From Cephalopachus bancanus (taxonomy: Eukaryota; Chordata; Mammalia; Primates; Tarsiidae), in contig JAPVLO010000622.1 of assembly GCA_027257055.1 (NCBI GenBank), positions 506,001-570,000 of the forward strand: DNA of 64,000 bases. The letters are read 5' to 3'. The translations under genes and the position numbers were made by a program. How positions within the stretch are numbered: the stretch's first letter is position 1; each line of letters begins with the position of its first letter. The notes under the pieces are model-generated. The model searched no databases, was not told the origin of the DNA, and was given only the letters and a program-made list of their open reading frames with translations. Below, piece after piece: positions 10,983 to 21,084 of this stretch.

Positions 10983-11747
10983 GCGATGGCCGCGGCCACG
11001 ATCGTGCACGACACGTCTGAGGCGGTGGAGCTGTGCCCGGCGCACGGGCTGTACCTGAAGCCCATCACCAAGATGACCATCAGCGTGGCGCTGCCGCCGC
11101 TGCGCCAGCCGGGCAAGTCCATCTCCAACTGGGAGGTCATGGAGCGCCTCAAGGCCATGGTGCACAGCCACCAGTTCTCCACGCTGCGCATCGCCAAGAG
11201 CACCATGGACTTCATCCGCTTCGAGGGCGAGGTGGAGAACCGCGCGCTGGTCAAGGCCTTCCTGGCCTGCCTGGACGGCAAGACCATCAAGCTCAGCGGC
11301 TTCGCCGACGCGCTGCGCGTGCGCGCGGCCGAGTTCAAGCTGGACTTCCCCACGCGCCACGACTGGGACTCGTTCTTCCGCGACGCGCGCGACATGAACG
11401 AGACGCTGCCCGGCGAGCGGCCGGACACCATCCACCTGGAGGGGCTGCCCTGCAAGTGGTTCGCGCCGCGCGACGCGGGCGCCGAGCGGCCCAGCGAGGC
11501 GGTGCTGGTGCGCGTCTTCGAGCGCTTCGGCGCCATCCGCCACGTGGACATCCCCATGCTGGACCCCTACCGCGAGGAGATGACCGGCCGCAGCTTCCAC
11601 ACCTTCAGCTTCGGCGGCCACCTCAACTTCGAGGCCTACGTGCAGTACCGCGAGTACGCGGGCTTCATCCAGGCCATGGGCGCGCTGCGCGGCATGAAGC
11701 TCATGTTCAAGGGCGACGACGGCAAGGCGGTGGCCTGCAACATCAAG
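10983..11747 (+). CDS. AKAP17A: AKAP17A coding exon 1 (exon 2)
   Basis: Acceptor CCCTCCCCGCAG ends at 10982 and the ATG is at 10986 in a GCGATGG context. It encodes residues 1-254, from MAAATIVHDT through the RRM-like domain. Donor AAG|GTGGGG is at 11748, phase 0. Confidence 0.95.
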
Positions 11748-14700
11748 GTGGGGCGGGGGCGCGCGCCCGAGCCCCCGAGCCCCCGCCCCGAGCCCCCCGG
11801 ACGCGGCCCGGCCCGGGTCTGGGGAGGGGCCCCCTGGACGCGGGGCGGCAGCGGCCTGGCGAGGGTCCCCAGGGCGCGTGGCGCCCAGGACGGTGTCCGG
11901 CCCCGGCCTGGGGAGGGTCTCCAGGGCGCGTGGCCCCCTGGACGCCGCCCGGCCCCGAAGTGGGAAGGGTCTCCAGGGCGCATGGCCCCCGGGACGCCGC
12001 CCGGCTCCGGCCTGGAGAGGGTCCCCAGGGCGCGTGGTCTCCGGGAAGCTGCTCGGTCCCGGCCTGGGGAGGGTCCCCAGGGTGCGTGGTCTCCAGGACG
12101 CTGCCCGGCCCCAAAGTAGGGAGGGTCCCCAGGGCGCGTGGTCTCCAGGACGCTGCCCGGCCCCAAACTGGAGAGGGTCTCCAGGACGCATGGCCCTTGG
12201 GAGTCTGCCCGGCTCTGGCCTGGGGAGGGTCTCCAGGGCGTGTGGATCCCCGGACGCTGCCCGGCCGGATCTGGAGAGGGTTCCCAGGGCGTGTGGTCTC
12301 CAGGACGCTGCTCGGCCCCGGCCTGGGAAGGGTCTCCAGGGCGCATGGCCCCCGGGACGCCGCCCGGCTCCGGCCTGGAGAGGGTCCCCAGGGCGCGTGG
12401 TCTCCAGGACGATGTCTGGCCCCGGCCTGGGGAGGGTCTCCAGGGCGCGTGCCCCCTGGACGCCGCCCGGCCCGAAGTGGGAAGGGTCTCCAGGGCGCAT
12501 GGCCCCCGGGACGCCGCCCAGCTCCGGCCTGGAGAGGGTCGCCAGGGTGCGTGGTCTCCAGGACGCTGCCCGGCCCTGGCCTGGGGGGAGGTCCCCAGGG
12601 TGCGTGCTCTCCAGGGCGCTGCCCGGCCCCGGCCTGGAGAGGGTCTCCAGGGCGCGTGGTCTCCAGGACGCTGCCCGGCCCCGAAGTGAGGAGGGTCTCC
12701 AGGGCGCATGGCCCCTGGGATGCTGCCCGGCTCCGGCCTGGAGAGGGTCCCCAGGGTGCGTGGTCTCCAGGACGCTGCCCGGCCCCAGCCTGGGGAGGGT
12801 CTCCAGGGCGCATGGACCCCGGGACGCCGCGTGCTTCCGGCCTGGAGCGGGTCTCCAGGGCGTGTGGATCCCCAGACGCTGCCCGGCCGGATCTGGAGAG
12901 GGTCCCCAGGGCGCGTGGCCCCCTGGACACTGCCCGGCCCCGAACTGGGGAGGGGCCCAGGGCACGTTGCCCCCTGGACGCTGCCCAGCACCAGCTTGGA
13001 GAGGGTCCCCAGGGCACGTGGTCTCCGGGAAGCTGCTCGGTCCCGGCCTGGCGAGGGTCCCCAGGGCACGTGGCGCCCAGGACGGTGTCCGTCCCCGGCC
13101 TGGGGAGAGTCTCCAGGGCGCGTGGCCCCCTGGACGCCGCCCGGCCCTGAAGTGGGGAGGGTCTCCAGGGCGCATGGCCCCCGGGACGCCGCCCGGCTCC
13201 GGCCTGGAGAGGGTCCCCAGGGCGCGTGGACTCCAAGACACTGCCCGGCCCCGGCCTGGGGAGGGTCTCCAGGGCACATGGCCCGTGGGATGCTGCCCGG
13301 CCCCAACCTGGTGAGGGTCTCCAGGTTGCGTTGTCCCCGGGACGCTGCCCGACCCGAACGGCGGAGGGTCTCCAGGGCACATGGCCCCTGGGATGCTGCC
13401 CGGCTCCGGCGTGGGGAGGGTCCCCAGGGCGCATGGCCCCCAGGACGCTGCCTGGCTCCGGCCTGGAGCGGGTCTCCAGGGCGTGTGGATCCCCGGACGC
13501 TGCCCGGCCGGATCTGGAGAGGGTCCCCAGGGCGCGTGGCCCCCTGGACACTGCCCGGCCCCGAACTGGGGAGGGTCCCCAGGGCACGTTGCCCCCTGGA
13601 CGCTGCCCAGCACCAGCCTGGAGAGGGTCCCCAGGGCACGTGGTCTCCGGGAAGCTGCTCGGTGCCGGCCTGGCGAGGGTCCCCAGGGCACGTGGCGCCC
13701 AGGACGGTGTCCGTCCCCGGCCTGGGGAGAGTCTCCAGGGTGCGTGGCCCCCTGGACGCCGCCCGGCCCTGAAGTGGGGAGGGTCTCCAGGGCGCATGGC
13801 CCCTGGGACGCCGCCCGGCTCCGGCCTGGAGAGGGTCCCCAGGGCACGTGGTCTCCGGGAAGCTGCTCGGTCCTGGCCTGGGGAGGGTCCCCAGGGTGCG
13901 TGGTCTCCAGGACGCTGCCCGGCCCCAAAGTAGGGAGGGTCCCCAGGGCGCGTGGTCTCCAGGACGCTGCCCGGCCCCAAACTGGAGAGGGTCTCCAGGA
14001 CGCATGGCCCTTGGGAGTCTGCCCGCTCTGGCCTGGGGAGGGTCTCCAGGGCGTGTGGATCCCCGGACGCTGCCCGGCCGGATCTGGAGAGGGTTCCCAG
14101 GGCGTGTGGTCTCCAGGACGCTGCCCGGCCCGGCCTGGGGAGGGTCTCCAGGGCGCATGGCCCCCGGGACGCCGCCCGGCTCCGGCCTGGAGAGGGTCCC
14201 CAGGGCTCGTGGTCTCCAGGACGCTGCCCGGCCCCGGCCTGGGGAGGGTCTCCAGGGCACATGGCCCCTGGGATGCTGCCCGGCCCCAGCCTGGGGAGGG
14301 TCTCCAGGTTGCGTTGTCCCCGGGACGCTGCCCGACCCGAACGGCGGAGGGTCTCCAGGGCGCATGGCCTCTGGGATGCTGCCCGGCTCCGGCGTGGGGA
14401 GGGTCTCCAGGGCGCATGGCCCCCAGGACGCTGCCTGGCTCCAGCCTGGAGCGAGTCTCCAGGGCGTGTGGATCCCCAGACGCTGCCCGGCCGGATCTGG
14501 AGAGGGTCCCCAGGGCGCGTGGCCCCCTGGACACTGCCCGGCCCCGAACTGGGGAGGGTCCCCAGGGCACGTTGCCCCCTGGACGCTGCCCAGCACCAGC
14601 CTGGAGAGGGTCCCCAGGGCACGTGGTCTCCGGGAAGCTGCTCGGTGCCGGCCTGGCGAGGGTCCCCAGGGCACGTGGCGCCCAGCACGGTGTCCGTCCC

Positions 14701-17700
14701 CTGCCTGGGGAGGGTCTCCAGGGCGCGTGGCCCCCTGGACGCCGCCCGGCCCCGAAGTTGGAAGGGTCTCCAGGGCGCATGGCCCCCGGGACGCCGCCCG
14801 GCTCCGGCCTGGAGAGGGTCCCCAGGGCACGTGGTCTCCGGGAAGCTGCTCGGTCCCGGCCTGGGGAGAGTCCCCAGGGCGCGTGGCCCCCTGGACGCTG
14901 CCCAGTCCTAACTGGGGAGGGTTTCCAGGTTGCCTTGCCCCTGGGACGCGGCCTGACACCAGCCTGGGGAGGGTCCCCAGGGCGCGTGGCCCCCTGGACG
15001 CTGCCCAGCCCTGAACTGGGGAGGGTCTCCAGGGCGCATGGCCCCTGGGAGGCTGCCCGGCACCGGCCTGGGGAGGGTCTCCAGGGCGCGAGGTCTGCAG
15101 GATCTGCCCGGCCCGGCCTGGGGAGGGTCCCCAGGGCGCGTGCTCTCCAGGGCGCTGCCCGGCCCCGGCCTGGGGAGGGTCCCCAGGGTGCGTGGTCTCC
15201 AGGACGCTGCCCGGCCCCAAAGTAGGGAGGGTCTCCAGGGAGCATGGTCCCTGGGATGCTGCCCGGCCCCAGCCTGGGGAGGGTCTCCAGGTTGCGTTGT
15301 CCCCGGGACGCTGCCCGACCCGAACCAGGGAGGGTCTCCAGGGCGCGTGGCCTCCGGGACGCTGCCTGGCCCGGAACTGGGGAGGGTCCCCAGGGCGCGT
15401 GGCCCCTGGGATGCTGCCCGGCCCCGGCCTGGGGAGGGTCTCCAGGTTGCGTAGTCCCCGGAACGCTGTCCGAACCGGGAGGGCCTCCAGGTTGCGTCGC
15501 CCGGCCCCGAACCGGGGAGGGCCCCCAGGGCGCGCTCCGCGGGGTGGCTCGGCCCCGCCCGTGCGGGGGCGCGGGGCTGCACTCCGGACCCCGGCCCGGC
15601 GCTCACGCCGCGCGCCCCGCCGCAGGTCTCCTTCGACTCCACCAAGCACCTGAGCGACGCCTCCATCCGCAAGCGGCAGCTGGAGCGCCAGAAGCTGCAG
15701 GAGCTGGAGCAGCAGCGCGAGGAGCAGAAGCGGCGGGAGAAGGAGGCGGAGGAGCGGCAGCGCGCCGAGGAGAGGTGCGCTTGGGACGGGGGCTCGGCCG
15801 GGGCGCGGCGGGTCGCGCGGAGGGCGGGGCGGGGGGGGCGTCCAGCGCGGGCGCTGTTTGCGCCTGGTGCACGGGCGCGTTCAGCGGCGGGCGGGCGCCC
15901 CGACGGCCGCGGGGGCCACGGTTTCCGGGCGGTCACGGCCGGCTCGGGTTCGGACCCGGATCCTGGCTCCCGAGGCGTGGGTCCAAGCCCCTGCCGTTGT
16001 CGAGGCACCCAAGGGTGCCTTCCATGACAGCCGGCGGACGGCACGCACCCAGAGCGTGTGGTGTGGGCAGCGTGGTGCCAGGGCGCACAGGGGCAGCGTG
16101 GGGGCCAGGGCGCACAGGGCCAGCGTGGCGGCCAGGGCGCACAGGGCAGCGTGGCGGCCGGGGCGCACAGGGGCAGCGTGGGGGCCGGGGCGCACAGGGC
16201 CCCTGGGTGGGTAGGTGTTCCAGTACCCCGGTGTGCCCGGGGTGGTTGGCTCGGAGCAGGTGTCGTGAGGTCCCCGCGTCCCCTCAGGCGGGATGCGGAG
16301 ACAGGAGGCTCGTCCCAGCCGGCCGAACCGCAGCCCAGCGCTGTTCCCCAGGGTCGTTGGGGGCATGGCCTTGAGCTGGGGAGCGGGCGTCCTGGCCTTC
16401 AGACGGCGCGGACGGGGCGGCCGGGTAGCCAGGGGGCCTCCGTCCCTGCGCAGGGCTGTGCCCCCCGCGGGGTCACCCACTGCCCCGCGCCCTCCCTGGG
16501 TCTGCTCGTCCAGGCTCGGCGCTAGGCGGTGCCCTCGTGCTCCTCGCGGTGGGCTTAACTTTCGGAGTCAGGGTCCCCTCTGTCTCCACCACGCCCGTCC
16601 AGTCTTTGAGTTTTTGTCAGACACGGGGCTGGTCCGTGTGGCCCAGGGCGGTCTTGAACTCCTGGCCTCGCGCGGTGTCCCTCCTCAGCGGGCTGGAAAC
16701 AGAGGCCGCGCCCGGTCACTTCACGTGTGAAGTGGAGACGGGGGCACTGTGGGCACCGGGTGGGGACGCGCCACGAGCCGCGCCCCTGCCCAGGCGCCTC
16801 CCACTCAGTGGCGCGCGTGGGCACGGGTGGGTGACGCGTGCGCGCTGGCCGTGGAGGGCCGGGACCTCCCGGAGCGGCTGGGGCCTGCCTGGTGCTGCTG
16901 CCCGCCCTGCGCGGGGGTCCCCGCTGTGCCGGCCTGCCGGCCGGGTCCCAGGGCGCGCACGCGCGTGCGCTCGCCTCGGCCGCGGGGCTGCGCGGCCCGG
17001 GGGGCGGGCGGGCCGGGGTGCCCGTGCGCCCCGGGCCGCGCCCCCGTGACGCCCGCGCCCCCAGGAAGCAGAAGGAGCTGGAGGAGCAGGAGCGCGAGCG
17101 GAAGCGCGGGGAGAAGCTGCGGCGGCGGGAGCAGAAGCAGCGCGCGCGCGAGCTGCGGCGCAGCCAGAAGCGGCTGGAGAAGCTGCAGGCGGAGGAGCAG
17201 CGGCGGCTGCAGGACAAGATCCGGCTGGAGGAGCGCCGGCTGCTCCTGGCGCAGCGCAACCTGCAGTCCATCCGGCTGGTGGCCGAGCTGCTCAGCCGCG
17301 CCAAGGTAGGCGTCCGGCCTCCCCGGGTCCAGCGCCGAGGGCGACGGTCATCTGGCCTCCGAGGGGCCCCAGCCAGGGGTCTGGTCTCCAGGGAGTCCAG
17401 TCTTCTTTCTGGCTTGAGGGGTCCGGCCTCCGAGGGGTCCGGCCCCCAAGGACTCTGCCTCCGAGGGGTCCGGCCTCCCCAGGGTCTGGCCTCGGGGTCC
17501 AGCCGCTGAGGGCGACGGTCTCCGGGCACCTGGCCTCCTTGGAGTCCGGTCCCCGGGGGAACAGGCCCCTGAGGCGTCCGGCCTCCCCGGGTCCAGCCGA
17601 GGGCGACGGTCTCCGGGCATCCGGCCTCCGAGGGGTTTGAGTCAGGGGTCTGATCTCCAGGGAGTCCAGTCTTCTTTCCAGCTTGAGGGGTCCGGCCTCC

Positions 17701-19039
17701 GAGCGGTCTAGCCCCCAGGGACTCTGCCTCTGAGGGGTCCGGCCTCCCCAGGGTCTGGCCTCGGGGCCCCGCCTTCCCCGGCCCCGGCCTCGGGGTGCAG
17801 CCACCTAGGGTGATGGTCTCCGGGCACCTGGCCTCCTTGGCGTGTGGTCCCCGGGGCATCAAGTGCTGGAGGGGCCCGGCCTCCCCAGGGTCCGGCGTCG
17901 GTGCAGCTACCAAGGGTGATGGTCTCCGGGCGTCTGGCCTCCTTGGCGTGTGGTCCCCGGGGGATCAAGCGCTGGAGGGGTCCGGCCTCCCCAGGGTCCG
18001 GCCTTCCCAGGGTCCGGCCTCGGGGCCCCGCCTTCCCCGGCCCCGGCCTCGGGGTGCAGCCACCTAGGGTGATGGTCTCGGGGCACCTGGCCTCCTTGGC
18101 GTGTGGTCCCCGGGGGATCAAGCGCTGGAGGGGCCCGGCCTCCCCAGGGTCCGGCCTCGGGGCCCCGCCTCCCCAGGGTCCGCCTCGGGGCCCCGCCGTC
18201 CCGGGCCGGCGGCGCCCCCAGCTGCGCTCTCCCCGCAGGCCGCGCGGCTGCAGGACCAGGAGCGCCAGGAGCAGCGGCTGCGGCGCCAGCAGCAGGAGGC
18301 CGAGCTGCGGCGCGTGGAGGAGGAGAAGGCGCGCGCGCTGGGCCTGCAGCGCAAGGAGCGCGCGCTGCGCCAGCGCCTGCTGAGCCTGCTGCTGGGCAAG
18401 CGGCCGGAGGACCCGGCGCGCGAGGACCTGGGCGCGGCGCACGCCGCGCTGCTGCGGCCCGTGCTGGACATCCTGCAGACCGTGACCTGCGGGCGCGCGC
18501 CGGGCGGGCGCGCGGGGCCCGAGGCGCCGCCGGGCGAGCGCGCGCGCGGCGCGGGGGGCGTGCTGGCCTGCCTCGCCGCCAACGCGCCGCCGCCGCCCCC
18601 GCCGCCCGGCGAGCCCGGCGCGCCCGGCGCGCCGCCGCGCAAGGACGCGCGCGCCGCCGCCGCCGCCGGCGCGCAGGACAAGTGCAACCGCGAGCCGGGC
18701 CGCGGCCGCGAGCGCGCGGGGGGCGGCGAGCGGCGCGCGCGCGAGGGCAGCGGCGAGGCCGGGCGGCCGCGCCGCGAGCGCGCCGGGCCGCCGCCCGCGC
18801 GGCGCGGCGCCAGCCCCCGCGCCAGCCCCAGCCCCGGCCGCAGCCCCGCGGGGGGCGAGGGGGGCGAGGGCGGCGGGCGCGCGCGCGGCCGGCGCTCGGC
18901 CAGCGGGGAGCGGCGCCGGCGCGAGCGCAGCCGGGGCCGCCGGGGCGCGGAGGCGGCGCGCAGCGGGCGGCGCCGCGGCCGCCGCAGCCGCTCGCGCTCG
19001 CGCTCGGCCAGCCGGCCCCGCGGTGCCTGGAACAGGTGA
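10986..19039 (+). CDS. AKAP17A: AKAP17A, A-kinase anchoring protein 17A (spliced, 4 coding exons)
   Basis: Joining 10986-11747, 15626-15774, 17065-17305 and 18239-19039 gives an uninterrupted 650-residue protein with matching phases (0, 2, 0) and GT-AG borders. Human AKAP17A (XE7/SFRS17A) is about 695 aa. The family is a spliceosome-associated nuclear protein that binds RI and RII subunits of PKA and influences alternative splicing. Visible parts are a conserved N-terminal region (1-145), an RRM-like domain (about 147-257, with HLEGLPCKWFA and HTFSFGGHLNFEAYVQY), and a long Glu/Arg/Gln coiled coil (about 265-435). An amphipathic stretch with VLDILQTV near 459-466 matches the PKA-anchoring helix region. 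The tail is low-complexity Arg/Ser/Pro/Gly and ends in WNR as in human. The tail is shorter than human and rich in Ala, Gly, Pro and Arg, consistent with GC-driven drift. Identification is from recalled family sequence; start and stop are clear. Confidence 0.95.
11830..15530 (+). repeat. 52-53 bp minisatellite filling AKAP17A intron 2 (~70 copies)
   Basis: Unit is GAGGGTCTCCAGGGCGC, then ATGGCCCCCGGGACGC or GTGGTCTCCAGGACGC, then TGCCCGGCCCCGGCCTGG. Copies alternate between several variant types in blocks, for example the ACGTTGCCCCCTGGACGCTG block repeated near 12960, 13590 and 14570. This indicates duplication of multi-unit segments. Stops are rare in the unit, so very long open frames appear on both strands without meaning. 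Confidence 0.95.
15626..15774 (+). CDS. AKAP17A: AKAP17A coding exon 2 (exon 3)
   Basis: Acceptor CCCGCCGCAG|GTC. Encodes VSFDSTKHLSDASI and the first part of the coiled coil (residues 255-304). Donor AGAG|GTGCGC is at 15775, leaving two bases of an Arg codon. Confidence 0.93.
16070..16210 (+). repeat. ~30-bp repeat in AKAP17A intron 3
   Basis: About five units of CAGGGCGCACAGGGGCAGCG followed by TGGCGGC or TGGGGGC. The rest of intron 3 (15775-17064) is GC-rich, largely unique sequence apart from a degraded minus-strand Alu-like monomer at about 16605-16725. Confidence 0.8.
16605..16725 (-). mobile_element. Degraded Alu-type monomer in AKAP17A intron 3
   Basis: GGTCCGTGTGGCCCAGGGCG, then GTCTTGAACTCCTGGCCTC, is the minus-strand form of an Alu left arm. 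The rest is poorly preserved. Confidence 0.55.
17065..17305 (+). CDS. AKAP17A: AKAP17A coding exon 3 (exon 4)
   Basis: Acceptor GCCCCCAG|G completes the Arg codon. Encodes the Glu/Lys/Arg coiled coil (KQKELEEQERERKR to AELLSRAK), residues 305-384. Donor AAG|GTAGGC is at 17306, phase 0. Confidence 0.94.
17315..18215 (+). repeat. Imperfect GC-rich tandem repeats in AKAP17A intron 4
   Basis: Repeated phrases include GGTCTCCGGGCACCTGGCCT, CCTTGGCGTGTGGTCCCCGG, GGGATCAAGCGCTGGAGGGG and TCCGGCCTCCCCAGGGTC. The unit is composite, about 60 to 150 bp. The array occupies almost all of the 933-bp intron. Confidence 0.85.
18239..19039 (+). CDS. AKAP17A: AKAP17A last coding exon (exon 5)
   Basis: Acceptor CTCTCCCCGCAG|GCC. 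Encodes the end of the coiled coil, the VLDILQTV amphipathic segment, a Pro/Gly/Ala/Arg-rich spacer, a DKCNREPGRGRERA segment conserved with human, and an Arg/Ser-rich tail ending SRPRGAWNR. The stop TGA is at 19037. Confidence 0.94.
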   Translation, partial: AARLQDQERQEQRLRRQQQEAELRRVEEEKARALGLQRKERALRQRLLSLLLGKRPEDPAREDLGAAHAALLRPVLDILQTVTCGRAPGGRAGPEAPPGERARGAGGVLACLAANAPPPPPPPGEPGAPGAPPRKDARAAAAAGAQDKCNREPGRGRERAGGGERRAREGSGEAGRPRRERAGPPPARRGASPRASPSPGRSPAGGEGGEGGGRARGRRSASGERRRRERSRGRRGAEAARSGRRRGRRSRSRSRSASRPRGAWNR

Positions 19040-19645
19040 TGCGCGCGGGCGCGCGCGGCGGGCGCCCGCGCGCGCGGGCGCGCGCGCGCGCGGGACCCTC
19101 TGGAGGAAGCGCGGGACCCTCTGGGAGAAGCCACCCGCGCCCCCACCGTGATGACGGCGACCTGCCGGGCGCGCGCGCCTGGAACCCGCTTGGAGAAGCC
19201 ACCCGCCCCCCCACCATGGCGACGGCGACCTGCCGGGCGTGCGCGCGCGGGACCCTCTTGGCGAAGCCACCTCCCTCACCATGGCGATGGCGACCTGCCG
19301 GGCGCACGCGCTGGGACCCTCTGGGCGAAGCCACCCGCCCCCTCCACCCTGGCGATGGCGACCCGCCCGGCGCGCGCGCCTGGGACCCTCTCGGAGAAGC
19401 CACCGCCCACCCCCCCACGGCCCTGGCGACTCCCGGGCGCGCCGGACTCGGAACCCGGCCGGAGGGGCTTGGCCTTCCGGTCGAGGCGCGCGCGCGCGCG
19501 CGCGCGGGGGGTGGGTTTTCTAAGGAGCCGTTTTGGCTAAATTATTTTTACGGGGCGCGCGCGGCGCCCGGCGCGGCGCGGCGGGGAGGGCGGCGGGGGC
19601 CGCGGGTGGCGTTTCTACGGGGCAATAAAAGCCGTTTTCCAAGGA
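19040..19645 (+). other. AKAP17A: AKAP17A 3' UTR with 60-bp repeat and alternating CG tract
   Basis: About six imperfect units of around 60 bp at 19085-19430 (GGGACCCTCTGGGCGAAGCC, ATGGCGATGGCGACCTGCCG, GGCGCGCG). A pure alternating GC tract of 21 bases spans 19486-19506. The poly(A) signal follows. Confidence 0.75.
19624..19629 (+). terminator. AKAP17A: AKAP17A polyadenylation signal AATAAA
   Basis: Canonical AATAAA 585 bases after the stop, followed within 50-70 bases by GT/G-rich sequence (GGTGGGCGGGGGGT). This is the only canonical hexamer between the AKAP17A stop and the next SINE cluster. Confidence 0.65.
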
Positions 19646-19829
19646 GCGAGGCCCGTCCTGGCGCGTCGCGGGGCTCGGGCGGGGGCGGCCCCGGTGGGCG
19701 GGGGGTCGCGGGACCGGGGCCTGGGGGGGCTGGGAGCCCGGGGTGGCTGGGGAGCGGCGCTTTTGTCCGCGCTGAGGGGCCGTCCGCCTGCCTGCCCGCA
19801 TTCGTTCATTCACTCGTTCATCCGCCCGT

Positions 19830-20390
19830 CGGTCCGCTGGGGTCTCGCTGTGTGGCCCAGGCCGGTCTCGAACTCCCGGCCTGACACCGGCTCCCCGAGA
19901 GTCCTGGGCCCGGCGTCAGCGGGGGCTTCCAAGAACAGGACTTGGCCCCCCGCGCCACCCGGGGGCGTCGGCCAGGGGGTCTCGGCTTCCAGAAAAGCTG
20001 GGGCTGCGGGCGCGCGCCACCACGCCGGCTCGCGTGTGGGATTTTTTTATTTTTTTTATCTTTCCAGAGACGGGGTCTCGCGGTGTTGGCCAGGCTGGGG
20101 TCCCGCTCCCGGCCTCCAGTGACCCACCGCCGGCAGCCTCGGTGGATTTTTTTTTTTTTTTTGAGTTGGGGTCTCACTGTGTTGCCCCGGCTGGAGCGCA
20201 GCGGCCGCTCCCGGCCCCCGCAGCCTCGACCCGCCGCGCTCCGGCGATCCTCCCGCCTCAGCCTCCCGAGTAGCCGGAATGACAGGCGCGCGCCACCACG
20301 ACCGGCTGATTTTGTGGTTGATTGTAGACAGGAGGTCTCGCCAAGTTGCCCAGGCGGGTCTTGAACCCGTGGACTCAGGTAATCCACAGG
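19830..20390 (-). mobile_element. Two or three minus-strand Alu-type SINEs
   Basis: 20143-20390 is a good minus-strand dimer: a T run, GAGTTGGGGTCTCACTGTG, CCTCGACCCGCCGCGCTCCG, CACCACGACCGGCTGA, and a left arm with CGGGTCTTGAACCCG. 20035-20140 and 19835-19910 are partial monomers. Confidence 0.8.
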
Positions 20391-20439
20391 GGCCCGGGGT
20401 TCCCCTCCATCCCCCGCGGCGAGCCGCGCACGCGAGGTC

Positions 20440-20780
20440 CTGGGGGGGGTGAGGAGGGAGCCGTGTGCAGTGGTCGCCCTTGACCTAGGCCGACTCGCCC
20501 CGCCCCCCGCCCCTGACGTCATCGGCTTTGGGGGGGGGAGGTGGAGGGAGCCGTGTGCAGAGGTCGCCCTTGACCTAGGCCGTCTCGCCCCGCCCCCCGC
20601 CCCTGACGTCATCGGCTGGGGGGGAGGGAGCCGTGTGCAGAGCTCACCCTTGACCTAGGCCGTCTCGCCCCGCCCCCCACCCCTGACGTCATCGGCTGGG
20701 GGGAAGCCGTGTGCAGAGCTCGCCCTTGACCTAGGCCGTCTGGCCCCGCCCCCCGCCCCTGACGTCATCGGCGCCCGGGG
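20440..20780. promoter_or_regulatory. Four-copy tandem repeat carrying perfect CRE palindromes
   Basis: Units of 76-90 bp: GGGAGCCGTGTGCAG, CGCCCTTGACCTAGGCCGTC, CGCCCCGCCCCCCGCCCCTG, ACGTCATCGGC. TGACGTCA occurs at 20514, 20604, 20684 and 20760. Each is preceded by a GC box and by a TGACCT half-site. It lies about 2.6 kb upstream of the ASMT start codon and 0.8 kb after the AKAP17A poly(A) signal. The motif matches the CREB/ATF consensus; function is inferred. Confidence 0.6.
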
Positions 20781-21084
20781 TCTCCCCGGCCCCGCCTTCT
20801 GGCCCGTGTCTCATTAAGAAAATGCTTGGTCGGGGGCGGGGGGCGTGCCCCCATCCGTGGTGGGCGGGGTCGTCCCTCGGTTTCCCGTCCGGGGGTCGGG
20901 ACGCCCGGCCGACCTCCCACCGCCCTCCCCCCCCCCCCCCGAAAAGCCCAAATTATTCTTTCTTTGGGCAAAAACGCAAACAGGCCTTCCCGCGGGGGCC
21001 GCGTCCGCTCCCGCGGGGTCTCCCGGCCCCGCGACCCCGCCCGCCCCGAGGCCCCGCCCCCTCCCCGACGCCGTCCCTGGGGCG

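Noticed and set aside
9651..15649. Minus-strand open frames of 1,864 and 1,337 residues across AKAP17A introns 1 and 2
   Set aside because: Repetition of a 52-53 bp unit poor in stop codons; no splice or family evidence, and antisense to real AKAP17A exons.
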